Assembly (NCBI RefSeq): GCF_019925205.1
Contig: NC_083560.1
Coordinates: 61,579,266-61,643,265, forward strand
DNA: 64,000 bases
Source: Metopolophium dirhodum
Taxonomy: Eukaryota > Arthropoda > Insecta > Hemiptera > Aphididae
Reading direction: 5' to 3'
This document shows, one piece after another, positions 35,771 to 46,762 of the stretch (the first letter of the stretch is position 1; every line of letters starts with the position of its first letter). Under the pieces are notes generated by a model. It was given only the letters and a program-made list of their open reading frames with translations, did not search any database and was not told where the DNA came from. Position numbers and translations under genes: made by a program.

Positions 35771-38158
35771 TAGGACACACTGAGGAGACTGATGATAATG
35801 ACTTAAGCGATTGATGACTGCGAGATAGACGTGGATCAGTCGTATATGAAATAATTTTAATAACATTAATAAATAATAATATACAAATATACTTAAATAT
35901 ATTAATAGTACATATATTTATATGAATTTTGAATCATTAAGTATAGTAATAATATTATAAAATATAAATAGAATAATATTCGTATTACCTAATAATATTT
36001 CGTAATACTCAGTTATAGCATAAGACTTCAAACAAAATATTTTCTTCGCATAAAAATACTCGTTTTAACTATAGAATTATAAATTATATAGGTAATTAAC
36101 TTTATAAAATTCGAAGAACCCGATATTAGTTTTACATTTTAAAAGAACGGTTTTTAAATTTTATGGTTTTGGTTTGGGTTTTCTAACTGGATTTTAGTTC
36201 TCAGTTAAGGTTTATTATCCGGTTTTGTAAAGCTTTTAGTTTCGGTTCCGGTTACTGTGTTCGAATATGAAAAAACCGCGGTTTTATCCGGTTTTTCAGA
36301 AAAGAGAGTAAGTAGAGCCTTAGAGGCAAGTATAGCCGTTTAGGTATAATTTAATAATTGTGAAACCAATATAGTAATAATAGGAATTCATTAATATAAA
36401 TTATATTTTTATATCATTAGGTAAATATTAATAAATGGAAAATTAATGTATTTATAGGTAGGTAGATCTAAATTTTTTCCGGGTTAATCGAGGACGGAGG
36501 AGGAACTGCGTTAACATTACTTCTCCTTAGCTAGATCCACCTAAATACATAACAGAGTTTCAATTTTTAAAAAATGTTTAGTAATTTACATCGATTTTAT
36601 ATTTTTATCTATAAAACTAATTTTAATAGGTGTAAATTTACAATACTACTATATTATTATGAAGACTCAACAAAACGCTTTAAATAATTAAATTTGTTTA
36701 GTTAAAAAAATAGTCAATTATAAGTAGTGGCAATAAAACTATTTATCCATTTAGGTATCGAACTCTGGCCTCAGGGTAAATTGACGTGTTAGGTACGATG
36801 ACGAATGGATAATATAAAAATAACTTTGATTATTTGACATTATGCCGATAGGTACTCAATAATTTTATAATACTAACATAATGATATTAGTAACATTTAA
36901 TTTCTCGAGTTTCAAATTAGTTTGATAAGTGATACCAAATTTATTTACAAAAAACGAAATCAAGATTAGCCAATGTAATATTTTGAACTGTTGCCATAAC
37001 GATTAACAGAAAGCAGTAGGTAAAAATATGTAATATTTTAACAGATACATTGAATAACACATACCTATTCTTAGGTGTCATTTGATATTATGATGTTTAT
37101 TTGATTTTGATTTGTTTTTTTTATAATAGTTATTAATCAAAACACAAAACTTATGTAGTATGGGTAAGTTGGCGTTCGCCATGGACAAATGGTCAGGTAT
37201 AGGAAACTCGTAATACGTATTATATTATCGAACAAGGTTTAAGTAACCACTACCCGCATTTCCAGTTAAATAATCTTAAATCGGTAAAATCGACGTCCTA
37301 TTGTTCGACGTTCAGTACCTACGAGTTTTGTCGTCGTAAACACCGTTTGCATAATGCATTTTTTAAAATATTTTATCGTAATTCATATAATTTTATTTAT
37401 ATTCAAATTATTAAAAATAAAAATAGGTTTAGGTCATAAAAGCATTTTTTTAGGGCATTTTTCGGGGTTTTTTAGGGTATTAAAATCCTAGCCCTAATTA
37501 TATGTATTTAAATGTATAATGTATTATAATATCTAGGCGCGTATTGTTACTACGTCAACTTCCCCCATCTAAATGTAAACTTACACAAGGGTTGGGCAAG
37601 TTGACGCCTTTTAAATTGAAAGTTCTTTTAAACTTTGACCACTTAAAGACTTAAAATTAAACTTCCGTATTAATTTTATATAATTATGTTTTATATTATT
37701 ATATGTGTATAAGAAGATATTTTTAGCATAATTGCTGTTTTAGTATTCTTAAAAGTATTTTAAAAAATAGTTCACCTTATTAAGTGCGCCAACTTCCCCT
37801 GACTTCCCCTAGGTAGGTACTAAATATTATTTAATTTTGTGTACACAATAAATTGTTAGAAAGTATTTAAAATAGGTAGGTAGATGGGTATTTAATTTAA
37901 TTTGGTAGAATCTAAATAGTTATATAATAGTTTAATAATACAATCGGAGCTCAGAGAGAATTGTCTTGAGGTGTCTACTTAAAAAATAATTATTGAGTGT
38001 CCTGCGGGATAACAGAGTAACAGACTATAGCTGTTATAACAATTATAACTTATAAAGGCTAATATGATATATAAATTAAAAGACGTAATAATATCAATAT
38101 ATTATGAGAAAAGTAGTGGATATTAAATTTAAATATCTTGTAATGGTACTTAACATTC
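35771..38158. other. Intergenic, nothing recognised except an AACCG-type repeat patch
   Basis: A GGTTTTGG/CCGGTT patch lies at about 36110-36300. A pair of similar segments (CGTCAACTTCCCCCATCTAA near 37553, GCGCCAACTTCCCCTGACTT near 37787) may be remnants of one element. No gene frame. Confidence 0.4.
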
Positions 38159-38276
38159 GCCAACGACCATACCACGTTGAATACACCAGTTCTCGTCCGA
38201 TCACTGAAGTTAAGCAACGTCGGGCGTAGTTAGTACTTGGATGGGTGACCGCTTGGGAACACTACGTGCCGTTGGC
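38159..38276 (+). rRNA. 5S ribosomal RNA
   Basis: The 118-nt sequence has the full eukaryotic 5S arrangement. The terminal stem GCCAACG...CGTTGGC closes helix I. It contains CATACCACGTTGAATACA, CTCGTCCGATCACTGAAGTT (loop B/C region), AAGCAACGTCGGGC (internal A box) and TACTTGGATGGGTGACCGC (C box). It differs from the fly sequence at only a few helix positions. A run of T follows directly as a Pol III terminator. Only one copy is in this window, so it is either a dispersed gene or a retroposed copy of the tandem 5S genes. The conserved promoter boxes and terminator suggest it could be transcribed. Confidence 0.92.
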
Positions 38277-38277
38277 A

Positions 38278-38290
38278 TTTTTTTTTTTTT
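38278..38290 (+). terminator. RNA polymerase III T-run terminator of 5S
   Basis: Thirteen consecutive T begin one base after the helix I end of the 5S RNA. Confidence 0.8.
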
Positions 38291-39250
38291 ATTAAATCCT
38301 ATTTTTGATATTTTTAAAAATTTATTATAAACGTGAAACTTTGTGGATATAGTTAAATTTATGGTTATTGGGCTAGACCAACTTGTCTGCTTTTTTTAAA
38401 CTAAAAAACACAATTTTCAAATTCGTTTATTGTAACTTCCAAAGAAGATTAGACCGGTTTTTTTAAATCACCATATAAAGCATGCAAAAACACACATTTT
38501 GAAAAAAAAATTTCACAAAATTTGCTTAGGAGCTAATATCTGCATCCGTTCCAATATTTAATATTTTCATCTAGTTATCTCACCAATTTCTATGAAAACA
38601 AATACGTAAAAGTAAAATAAACAAATAACAAATGTTGGTAAGTGGAAGTCGCTCTGCTGTACAGTAGGTTACAAGTGAGTAACTGTAATGGATGGTGTTA
38701 AATTTAAATTCAATGACATAAACGTATACAAAAAAACGATTCTGAACAAATACCAGTCAGCCCATATATGTGTAATAAGTATTAAACATTAGTACAACAG
38801 TAGGTATTAAATACATTTTTGCCAAAAAAAAACATTTTAAAATGTCATTGTGTGTATAAATTATAATAATATAATATACTATAAAAGATTCATATACCCG
38901 AATAATATTTTTAAATTAAAACAACAACAAACTATATTTCTTTTTTTGAATGACGAGATGCCTGATGCATTAAAATATGGAGTTCCGAACGAATAGTAGG
39001 TAGGTAGTTAATTTGCTTATAAGTATTATCAAAAGTAGGTATCTATGTAGATTAGCGGAGTAGTGGACCAACAATTGGCATGGTACATTGGTAGATGCCC
39101 CTTTGCCACCAAAATCCGCTCATCAAAACTTCAAATATTTATTTAGTTATAAGCTATAACTAATTAATAACTTGTTAAAAACTATAGATTTTACTTAATA
39201 TAATATTATAATAACTTTCAAAAAGTTATTCTACTTTGGAATATTAACTT
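38291..39250. other. Intergenic with a family A head fragment
   Basis: At 38636-38760 the family A head occurs (AGTCGCTCTGCTGTACAGTA, GGTTACAAGTGAGTAACTGT). The rest is AT-rich with no gene. Confidence 0.55.
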
Positions 39251-39480
39251 TAAAAAAGTGGATAAGTGGGTGTCACTCTGCTGTACAGCGTAGGTTACAA
39301 GTGTCAAGTGGGTCACTTTAATGGATGGTGGTAAATTTGAATTCAATGAAGTAGGTTAATTTGATGATATTATTGTGATTGAAGTAATTTATTTTACTAT
39401 TAGACTTAGACGTTAGTAGGTATGGCAGTAGGTTAAAATCATTTTTTTTCGAAAAAATTGTATTTTAAAATGGCATTGTG
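39251..39480 (+). repeat. Family A head fragment
   Basis: It reads GTGGATAAGTGGGTGTCACT, CTGCTGTACAGCGTAGGTTA and GGGTCACTTTAATGGATGG, then jumps to a later block (TTTGATGATATTATTGTGAT), so it carries an internal deletion. Confidence 0.65.
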
Positions 39481-39995
39481 TCTATTAATTATAAAAATAT
39501 ATTTAAAAAGTTTCAGATACCCGACAAATAATATTTTTAAATTACAACAAAATAACTGAAATTATAGTTATTCTTGATCTTAATATGTAGGCAATTTCGC
39601 CCAAATTTGTACTTAAAATGTCTAAATAGTTATATATAATAGTTAATAATAACTATAATAATTTATATATATTATTTAGATTTTTTGGTCACAGTATATG
39701 AACTATTTATGAGGATCGTTGTTTTAAATTGTCGATCCTATTTGTTTTAAAATAGCTTATACATGACACACAAGAAACATGGACACAGGAGGACCGGCCA
39801 CACCAAAATTTATTTTAGTCACTACCTATTATAGTAAATCACCTAACCAAATTAAAACCGAGAATTGAGAATGTTTCTATATTATACCATATTATGTCTA
39901 CATGGCAAACAAAGCAGAAAGTTCATAAAAAAAAGTGCCTATGGTAGCAGTACGTCATCTCCTCGTCTCTTGCCGTTAATACACTTTGATTGTAA

Positions 39996-40139
39996 CCATA
40001 GGCTCTAATAACGTTTGAGATTTAGGGAAGGGGCTGAACCTTACTACAATAATATTATTATTGAATAATTAAAAAAAATGTAGGAAAAGTTTTGGGAGAG
40101 TTTAGCCCATCTAAAGCACCCATCAATCTCCGCCTATGG
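39996..40139. mobile_element. Small MITE, copy 2 of the 6-bp target duplication family
   Basis: Ends CCATAGGC and GCCTATGG are perfect inverted repeats, with TTGTAA on both sides (39990-39995, 40140-40145). The interior matches copy 1 at 28962-29124 (GGGGCTGAACCTTACT..., AATGTAGGAAAAGTTTTGGG, AGTTTAGCCCATCTAAAGC). Confidence 0.75.
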
Positions 40140-40609
40140 TTGTAACGCATATTAATATTTAGGTCGAGCGGTAAAGAGACTTAATCTCATTGCTATATAT
40201 ATATTTATATATTGTAATAATATAGGTACACCGCGCGGTCCGTATAGATTGATGCACTGATATGGAGTTTTGCAATGGCTATTATTGTTGTAGCTACTTG
40301 CTATAATAGTGCTATAGAATAATATTATAATAGGTAAATGCTTTTGAGTTTTGATTATTTTCGCGACGAATAGATATTATGTTAAATATTGTACGTATAG
40401 ATCGTAGCGAACGCAGCAATTTAAAACGGTCCAATTCGTAATTGACTTCATAATAGAAGCTACCTTCTACAATATTACAATAATAATACATAATATAATG
40501 CCTAAGAATATAATAACGACAAAGATGGTATAGAGGGCAGAGGCAGACAGGCAGTGGTGCGTTTTTTTTTTTTTTTATAATAATATTATATTATATTAAA
40601 GAGACGGCA
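40140..40609. other. Intergenic, nothing recognised
   Basis: AT-rich with a T16 run near 40563. No frame. Confidence 0.45.
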
Positions 40610-41015
40610 ATAAACTGTACACAAACGGTACCGCCGGTAGGGTTATTTATAAGTGCGCGTATGACCGCGCTATAATATATAACACTGCGAGCGACGAAAA
40701 AAAATTCTCCTTACACGCGTATTATTATTATACGCATTGGTCGTCCGAGCGAAAACTGTGTTTCGTATTTGTATATTATTATTTTTATACACTCTCTCGA
40801 AATAATATACCGCCGGTATACGCGCCAACCGACCGGTCGGTGTAGAAACCTCTCGCTCGCTCTGTATGCCACTTGTGTGCCGTGTGCCAATGACACACAC
40901 GGACTGCACGGCCAACGGTCATCCCTTCACCGCGACAGGCGACAGCGACGCCAAAAGGCCTGCGGGACCGTAGTCAGTCTGTATGGTCGCGACGTGCCAA
41001 CGATATCAAGACTGC
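40610..41015 (+). other. GC-rich island, possible alternative first exon or promoter of TTBK
   Basis: CpG-rich DNA contains ACCGCCGGTA twice, CTCGCTCGCTCTG and similar words. It ends at a consensus-like donor (GACTGC|GTAAGG, last exon base 41015). The open frames on both strands here (81, 61 and 87 codons) have no protein resemblance. It may be an upstream promoter/exon of the TTBK transcript or of an unannotated RNA. Confidence 0.3.
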
Positions 41016-41525
41016 GTAAGGGGCGTCCCTAGACCCGTTTGTATGGAGGTTGGAGGGGGGGGGCAAAAATTAAAGGTTTGAACTATAGGTCTTTGTATAA
41101 TATATAATATTAAATGGCTCATTATAAATTATATCAGGGTTTTTTTTAATGATTTTTTCTGACTTCAAACTTATTCCCACTCTTGGGTTGTATTTAATAT
41201 TAGTTATAAGTATTTTAATTGTATAGATTGATTATTCAGTTCTTGACCGCTTTTCTTATTTATAATTAAATTGTTCATATTATGTTATATAACTCTTTAC
41301 CACCACCACAAGCTTAATTTAAAAATGTTGTCATAATAGTAGGTATTGGTAATCAATGTGATAAATAAATTATTGGTTATTTAATATAATATAAAGCGAC
41401 AATGTGAAAAGAAGTTTAGATTTTGTTTATTTATTATTTAATATATTGTAATATTTATATTTATAAAAAATATGTCTGAAGGGGGCCTGGGCCTCTAGGC
41501 CCCCCTGGATACGTCCCAGGCTTAA
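41016..41525. mobile_element. Possible hAT-like MITE
   Basis: The left end GGGGCGTCCCTAGACCC with a G9 run and the right end CCCCCCTGGATACGTCCCAG resemble the inverted ends of the element at 20346-21454. The target duplication is unclear (TGCGTAAG and GCTTAAAG differ). Confidence 0.4.
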
Positions 41526-43139
41526 AGGTGGTAGATATTTATTTTTGTTTTAAAAAAAAAAAAATTTAAAAAATTGTATAATAATGAATAATATAAACAA
41601 TTTTTAATTTTAATACAAACATTTTTTTTAATTTTGAAGTTTACTCAATTATTGTTTTATAATATACAAATGAAATTCGTTTTTTGCACTGCACAAAGTA
41701 ACTGCACACTAAAAAAAACCTTGAATTATATGTTTGTACTTTGTTATAATTATAAGTATATTTTAAGAGGACGTCGTCGTACCCTCACGCGCTTTATCCG
41801 TCTTATACAAACTACGATCGTCAAATATTAGGTACGTTCAGAATCATTTATGATCAATTTTACTCTGTTTGTTTTTTAATGCTAAAGTTAAATTTATCTA
41901 TTGACTATTATCAAATATAAAGCTAAGCATATTATTTAGAACTCCACGTATTTTAATTTTGAAGCAAGTCATGAGTATTTAAAAAAAAATTATAATTTTA
42001 AATGCTCATAGTCATAGCTATTTTTTGAATTAAAACATCAAAAAATATCTAACAGAGGGTCTTGTAAACGCCTATAGGCTGCTGAAATCCATATATGATT
42101 TTATTTCTTTCATCATGTGTGAAATCATCATGTGACCACAAAATGTAGTATACAATTTTTGGGAAATAAATTTTCGTAGAGTATTTCTTACGTATTTGCC
42201 TTTCTTGGTTCCCACTTCTCCGGACTAGAAAGAGGGGTGAATTTTCACACTTCAAAATATGCATTTTAAAAAATCACTCGACACTCACATACTTACCTGT
42301 TAAAATTATATAATATAATATTATAATGTTCTATAATAAATGTTAACGTGCGAGGGTTTGCTGGAAATTAGAATAGACCACGGCAGCTGTCCTTGTGCAG
42401 TTGTGCAAATTGAAAAATGCGAGGCCTCCGTGATCCCGGGTCATTGCTAAATTTACTAATTTTAAGAATACATCATCTTCACAAAGATCATGAATAGTTA
42501 GAATGAATTATTATTTCTTATAAATTATTATAAATTTCATTAATAAAGCTATAAGCCCTTTGCGAATGGATTAATAGCACATCACTGGGTTACGTCCACC
42601 GCCCGGAGCCCACCCACATTGCTACGAAACGTTTTAAATTTTATCACATGAATGCCGAATACCTTTATTATATAAAGTCTAAGTATTAAATGACGGAACA
42701 TTTTTAATCTATAGTGTTGTATAGTCGATATCAGTGATATTGCATAAGACTGTAAGACCTAAGCAGTAAGCATTATAAAATAATAACGCCAATGCAACGA
42801 CAAATCCATGTTCATCATGACAGTGTGCAGTGGCGTACTTGCCAGCGCCCTGCAGCGGATGATGAATGGATCACCCTTCTCCCACCACTTGAGGTCAAGG
42901 CTTGATATTTTTATTTGTAGGTAATATAGGTACCTTTATTTTATTATTGTATATTATAATTTTTATATTTATAACAAAAGGTATAAAATTGTTAGATTAG
43001 TATTATAGATAAAATAAAAATTAATCTAACTGCTGAATAAAAAAAATTTCAAAAAAGTTGATTCATGTTGGGCGTGGAGCGCTTCCCCTGTGTTGTAATG
43101 CGTAGGAACTAGGAGTTGTATTAAAAACTATATAAATCA
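41526..43139. other. Intergenic, nothing recognised
   Basis: AT-rich DNA. A solitary CAGTGGCGTACTTGCCAG at 42836 resembles a hAT-like left end but has no partner. No gene frame. Confidence 0.4.
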
Positions 43140-44331
43140 TCCCCTCTACCATTGGTCGTGCTTCAGATGGGCCAATGCGTCGTCCGCCATCAAGACGATC
43201 GAAACGATTATTATGGTCTGGGGATGTTTTCGGACAATCGATTTATCGTCCGCCGTTTCGTTGGCCCACGTACACCCACACAGACATTTTGTTATATAGT
43301 AATATATATAATATATAATATTATACACTTCACCCGTTTAACTATAGTGTCGAGAAGTAGCGAAATTGGGGCAACAGCTGATCGGATTTTATTCGCGTGG
43401 ATTCGGCGCGCACGCGCCCAAGGGTTAGGGATCGCGCCTGCGTGACCGTGCCTGATAACCCGTCCGGCCGGGTGGAACCGAGGAAATAGGGAAACGAGTA
43501 GAAAAAAAAATCGCGCTCAAGGCACAATCAATGATCGTCACATCTGCCGTCTTCCAGACCGGCCGTCGAGCTACGCTTTCCGTTTCAACGTCCATACCGT
43601 GCCAACATAGTGCTGCTGGCCAGGTGCGGCGGTAATCGGTCGGCGTGTGAAACAATTTTAATAATAATATCATAATAACATAATCCGCCCGCCGAGTGCA
43701 ATCTGACACCCGCGCGCGCGTGTCCGACGGCCAAAGCCGCCGCCGCCGCCGTGCCGACTACGCGATCGTCGACGCACGTCGTTAAGTCGCGCGCTCCGAT
43801 CACGCAGTAACTAACGACGCGACGATACGGACGGACGGGTCGATCAATACCACCGGGCGCCTAGGCAGCGTAGTAGCGTCGCGTCGTACATCACAACAAC
43901 CGCGGTCGTCGTCGTCGTCCGTTGTTTTTCACCGTGTAACGTTGCGTACCGCCGCCCGCCAACCCGCTCCACCCTTGCCTAGCAACTCCCCAACAACGCT
44001 CCCGACGATATATAATAATAATAATAATAATAATATTATCGATATTATATTCGTTCCGCCGCCGCCGAGGGTGTTCCGTCGGCCCGCCACCGTATCTCTT
44101 CCACGTCTTATCATGACGGCTGTTACGTCGGCGACGACGTTACTCAGCCGTATCGATACCGTCACTGTTGTCATTATTACCAACGAAGTTGGTCGTACGT
44201 CGGTCGTGGCTGCCCAACGGCCGTCTCGCTGAAACTGTCTCCGTGCCGGTCGGACCCGCAGACCGACAGCAGCTGCCCGCGGTCGCGGTGACCGGTCAGT
44301 CCCGGTCGTAGTCGCTGTCCACTGTTCCCCT
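43140..44331 (+). other. GC-rich promoter region and probable untranslated first exon of TTBK
   Basis: The DNA from 43140, and strongly from 43360, is CpG-rich, peaking at CGCGCGCGCGTG (43711) and GCCGCCGCCGCCGCCGTG. A consensus donor CCCCT|GTAAGTATT ends an exon at 44331. The next acceptor that fits is at 48801, before the exon with the TTBK ATG. The transcription start is unknown. Long open frames here (96 and 142 codons) are by-products of base composition. An (AAT)n run lies at 44010-44035. Confidence 0.55.
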
Positions 44332-45662
44332 GTAAGTATTAATATTTCATAATACATGGTATAATGTTTATCTAACCCGCCCTGATCCGTCTTCGCCTCC
44401 CGTCCTACCGATCCGTACTATGCCCACCGACGATCATACGTTATCAATTTATCATTTCGCCGATCGTGTCGTGTCGCACGACAAAGACCATAGTCCGATC
44501 TATAATACTATTGTACGTACCTAGTTTGGATTTCAAAATAGTTTGACTTGTCAGTTGTCGTGTGTACGCCGGTGGAAAAATTGTGTGCTGTGTAGTTGGA
44601 TTAATAGGCAGTTAAGCCCATAATATTATGTAGCCTGCTGCTGTGGGTTGAGAATAGTGATGCCGCATTCCATTCTACCCGAGCGCTGAACAATACCTTG
44701 TGCTACGGGTTCGGGTTCCATAGGATTGGTGTTGTTACCACCGAAGACAATAAACAAACATCTATAATATGTTTGTTTGCTGACTCCAGGAGGATTTCTG
44801 ATAAAATCTTCCTAGAAGTATAATAGGTACCTATTTATGTACCTGTGTATATTTTTTAATTTAGGTAGCAATTATGATAATAATTTGATGTTACTTAAGA
44901 ATTTATAGATGCAATTTTTTAATCGCACTTTTAGTTTAAAACTTTAATTAGGTACTTAGTTTTTTGTGTAATTGATGTAATTAATGGTTTTCTACCTACC
45001 TACATATTATACATAATATTATGGGTTAGGTGCCCTTATACAATATAAATATATTTTTTTTTATTACATTTTGGTTTTGTTCAGGCAAAGTTTTGCATTA
45101 GTTTTATAGGTGCCAAAAAAAAAAATCTCAGAAAGTTATGATATTATGTTTAATTGTGTAGGCCAGATGGAAAGATAATAACCCATTAACATATGAATTG
45201 GTTTTTCTGCTACATAATTTGTATAATACATTATACATATAGGAGGTACCTTCATTATTATTGATTCTTTTTTTTCCAAATATCCATTAGGTACAACTCA
45301 TACTTACAGACGAAGGAATTCATTTGAGGCACGTGCCTCAGTTTAAAGGGTGGTAGGTAAGTGTCCTGGAGATTCGGGGCATTTCACATGTAATAAATAT
45401 TTTATTAACTACACACCAAGACTAAGCCAATCTTTCTCAGTTACCATTTACGTAAATACGTAATTACTAATTTAAGTATTTATAATCTCTAATATAAATT
45501 ATTGTGCCTCATAAGTTAATGAAGTTTGCCACACCACTGCTTACAGTTATACTGCATTTTTTAATCCAGTTTAAGGCTGAGCCACATTACTTTTAATAGC
45601 TCTATTCGATTTTTTTAGATATTGGCTGGTAAATGCAATCGAGTTATGGAGGAGTCTATTGC

Positions 45663-45981
45663 TAGTAGGACCTCACTAATACAACTCTCGTTAATCTAAC
45701 AACCTCAGTAATCCGACACTTTATTTAATCTTAAATAGGTATTCTTTAAAAAGTTAAAAAATATAAATTGACAAGTTTATCCAATAAAACATACATACCT
45801 ACATTACATATTATATTACCATACATTTTCACTGTTACATTTATAAATTATAAATTTAATATTCATACATTGATGTAGGTATACATTTTGCATTAATAAT
45901 ATGTTGATTTTTTTTTGGTCAAACACTCTATAATCCAACAACTCCGGGTCCTTTATAAGTCTGCCTAGTGAGGTACTACTG
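45663..45981. mobile_element. pogo/Tigger-like MITE
   Basis: The left end TAGTAGGACCTCACTAA and the right end read inward, CAGTAGTACCTCACTAGG, are inverted repeats. The subterminal CTCGTTAATCTAACAACC and GTAATCCGACAC are typical of pogo-type ends. No transposase. The TA target duplication is not preserved. Confidence 0.65.
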
Positions 45982-46334
45982 TTTATAATATAGAATATTA
46001 GATAACATAAGTGTACTGAGACAAGTGACTGACAAGTCATGGTTCAGGTAAATGCAGTCACAAATCACAATTTCTAAGATTCTTAAAAAATAGTAATTGT
46101 TTATGGATTAAGGATCTAAATTACACATTATTTCAGTACTAATAACACTTCATTTAATTTATGTATATATTTATTGATTATATATTTACAGTTATAAGTA
46201 AAGAATAACTAATGTAATTTTCTTTTAGAAAATATATTTAATTTACCGTTTACGGGTAAAACTACGCCTATAATATATATTTAATATGTACCTACACAGG
46301 TATATTTTACATACAAATTATGAAATACAATAAG

Positions 46335-46355
46335 TAGGTTAGGTTAGGTTAGGTA
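46335..46355 (+). repeat. Short interstitial TTAGG tract
   Basis: About four tandem GGTTA/TTAGG units, the canonical arthropod telomere repeat, followed by AAACCTAA. It is too short to be more than suggestive. Confidence 0.6.
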
Positions 46356-46722
46356 AACCTAATCTATAAAGTTATAGAATGATGCAACTCAAAGTTATAA
46401 TTTAAAAAAGTCATGAAATTAAATTCTTTATTACTAAGCATATGATATACCTATTAAAAGGAACCTTTTATATAAAGGCCATGCCAAAGTTACTGAACAA
46501 TTTTTCTTTAAAATTTAAATCACTTTTTTAATTTTAAATTAGTGCAAAATGTATGCATATAATATTTATTATTTATATGGAAATAAAATACATACAATAT
46601 AGTTATAAAATATTGAACTGTGTAACTACCTACCTTATAGGTTAAATACTACAATAATAGGTATAACATAAATATCAAATTATATTATTGTAACTAATGC
46701 ATAACAGCAACGGTTTTAATTC

Positions 46723-46762
46723 ATTTAAACTCAATTAAGTATTTACTTAATTGAGTTTAAAT
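46723..46762. other. Perfect 19-bp palindrome with a 2-nt centre
   Basis: ATTTAAACTCAATTAAGTA and its exact reverse complement are separated by TT. It lies in the TTBK 5' intron. It could extrude a cruciform or be a transposon footprint; no function is assigned. Confidence 0.9.

Noticed and set aside
36740..36800. Possible tRNA B box (AGTTCGATACC on the minus strand)
   Set aside because: No matching A box or cloverleaf arms could be found around it.
37440..37820. Two similar CCAACTTCCCC segments as ends of one transposon
   Set aside because: The similarity is short and in direct orientation, without terminal inverted repeats or a target duplication.
40670..41032. Three overlapping open frames of 61-87 codons
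   Set aside because: All are in the same CpG-rich island, overlap on both strands, and show no protein-like motif.
43929..44357. 142-codon minus-strand open frame and 96-codon plus-strand frame in the GC-rich region
   Set aside because: They mirror each other in CpG-rich DNA with triplet repeats, contain homopolymeric Leu or Asn runs from (AAT)n, and fall in the presumed untranslated exon. No family resemblance.
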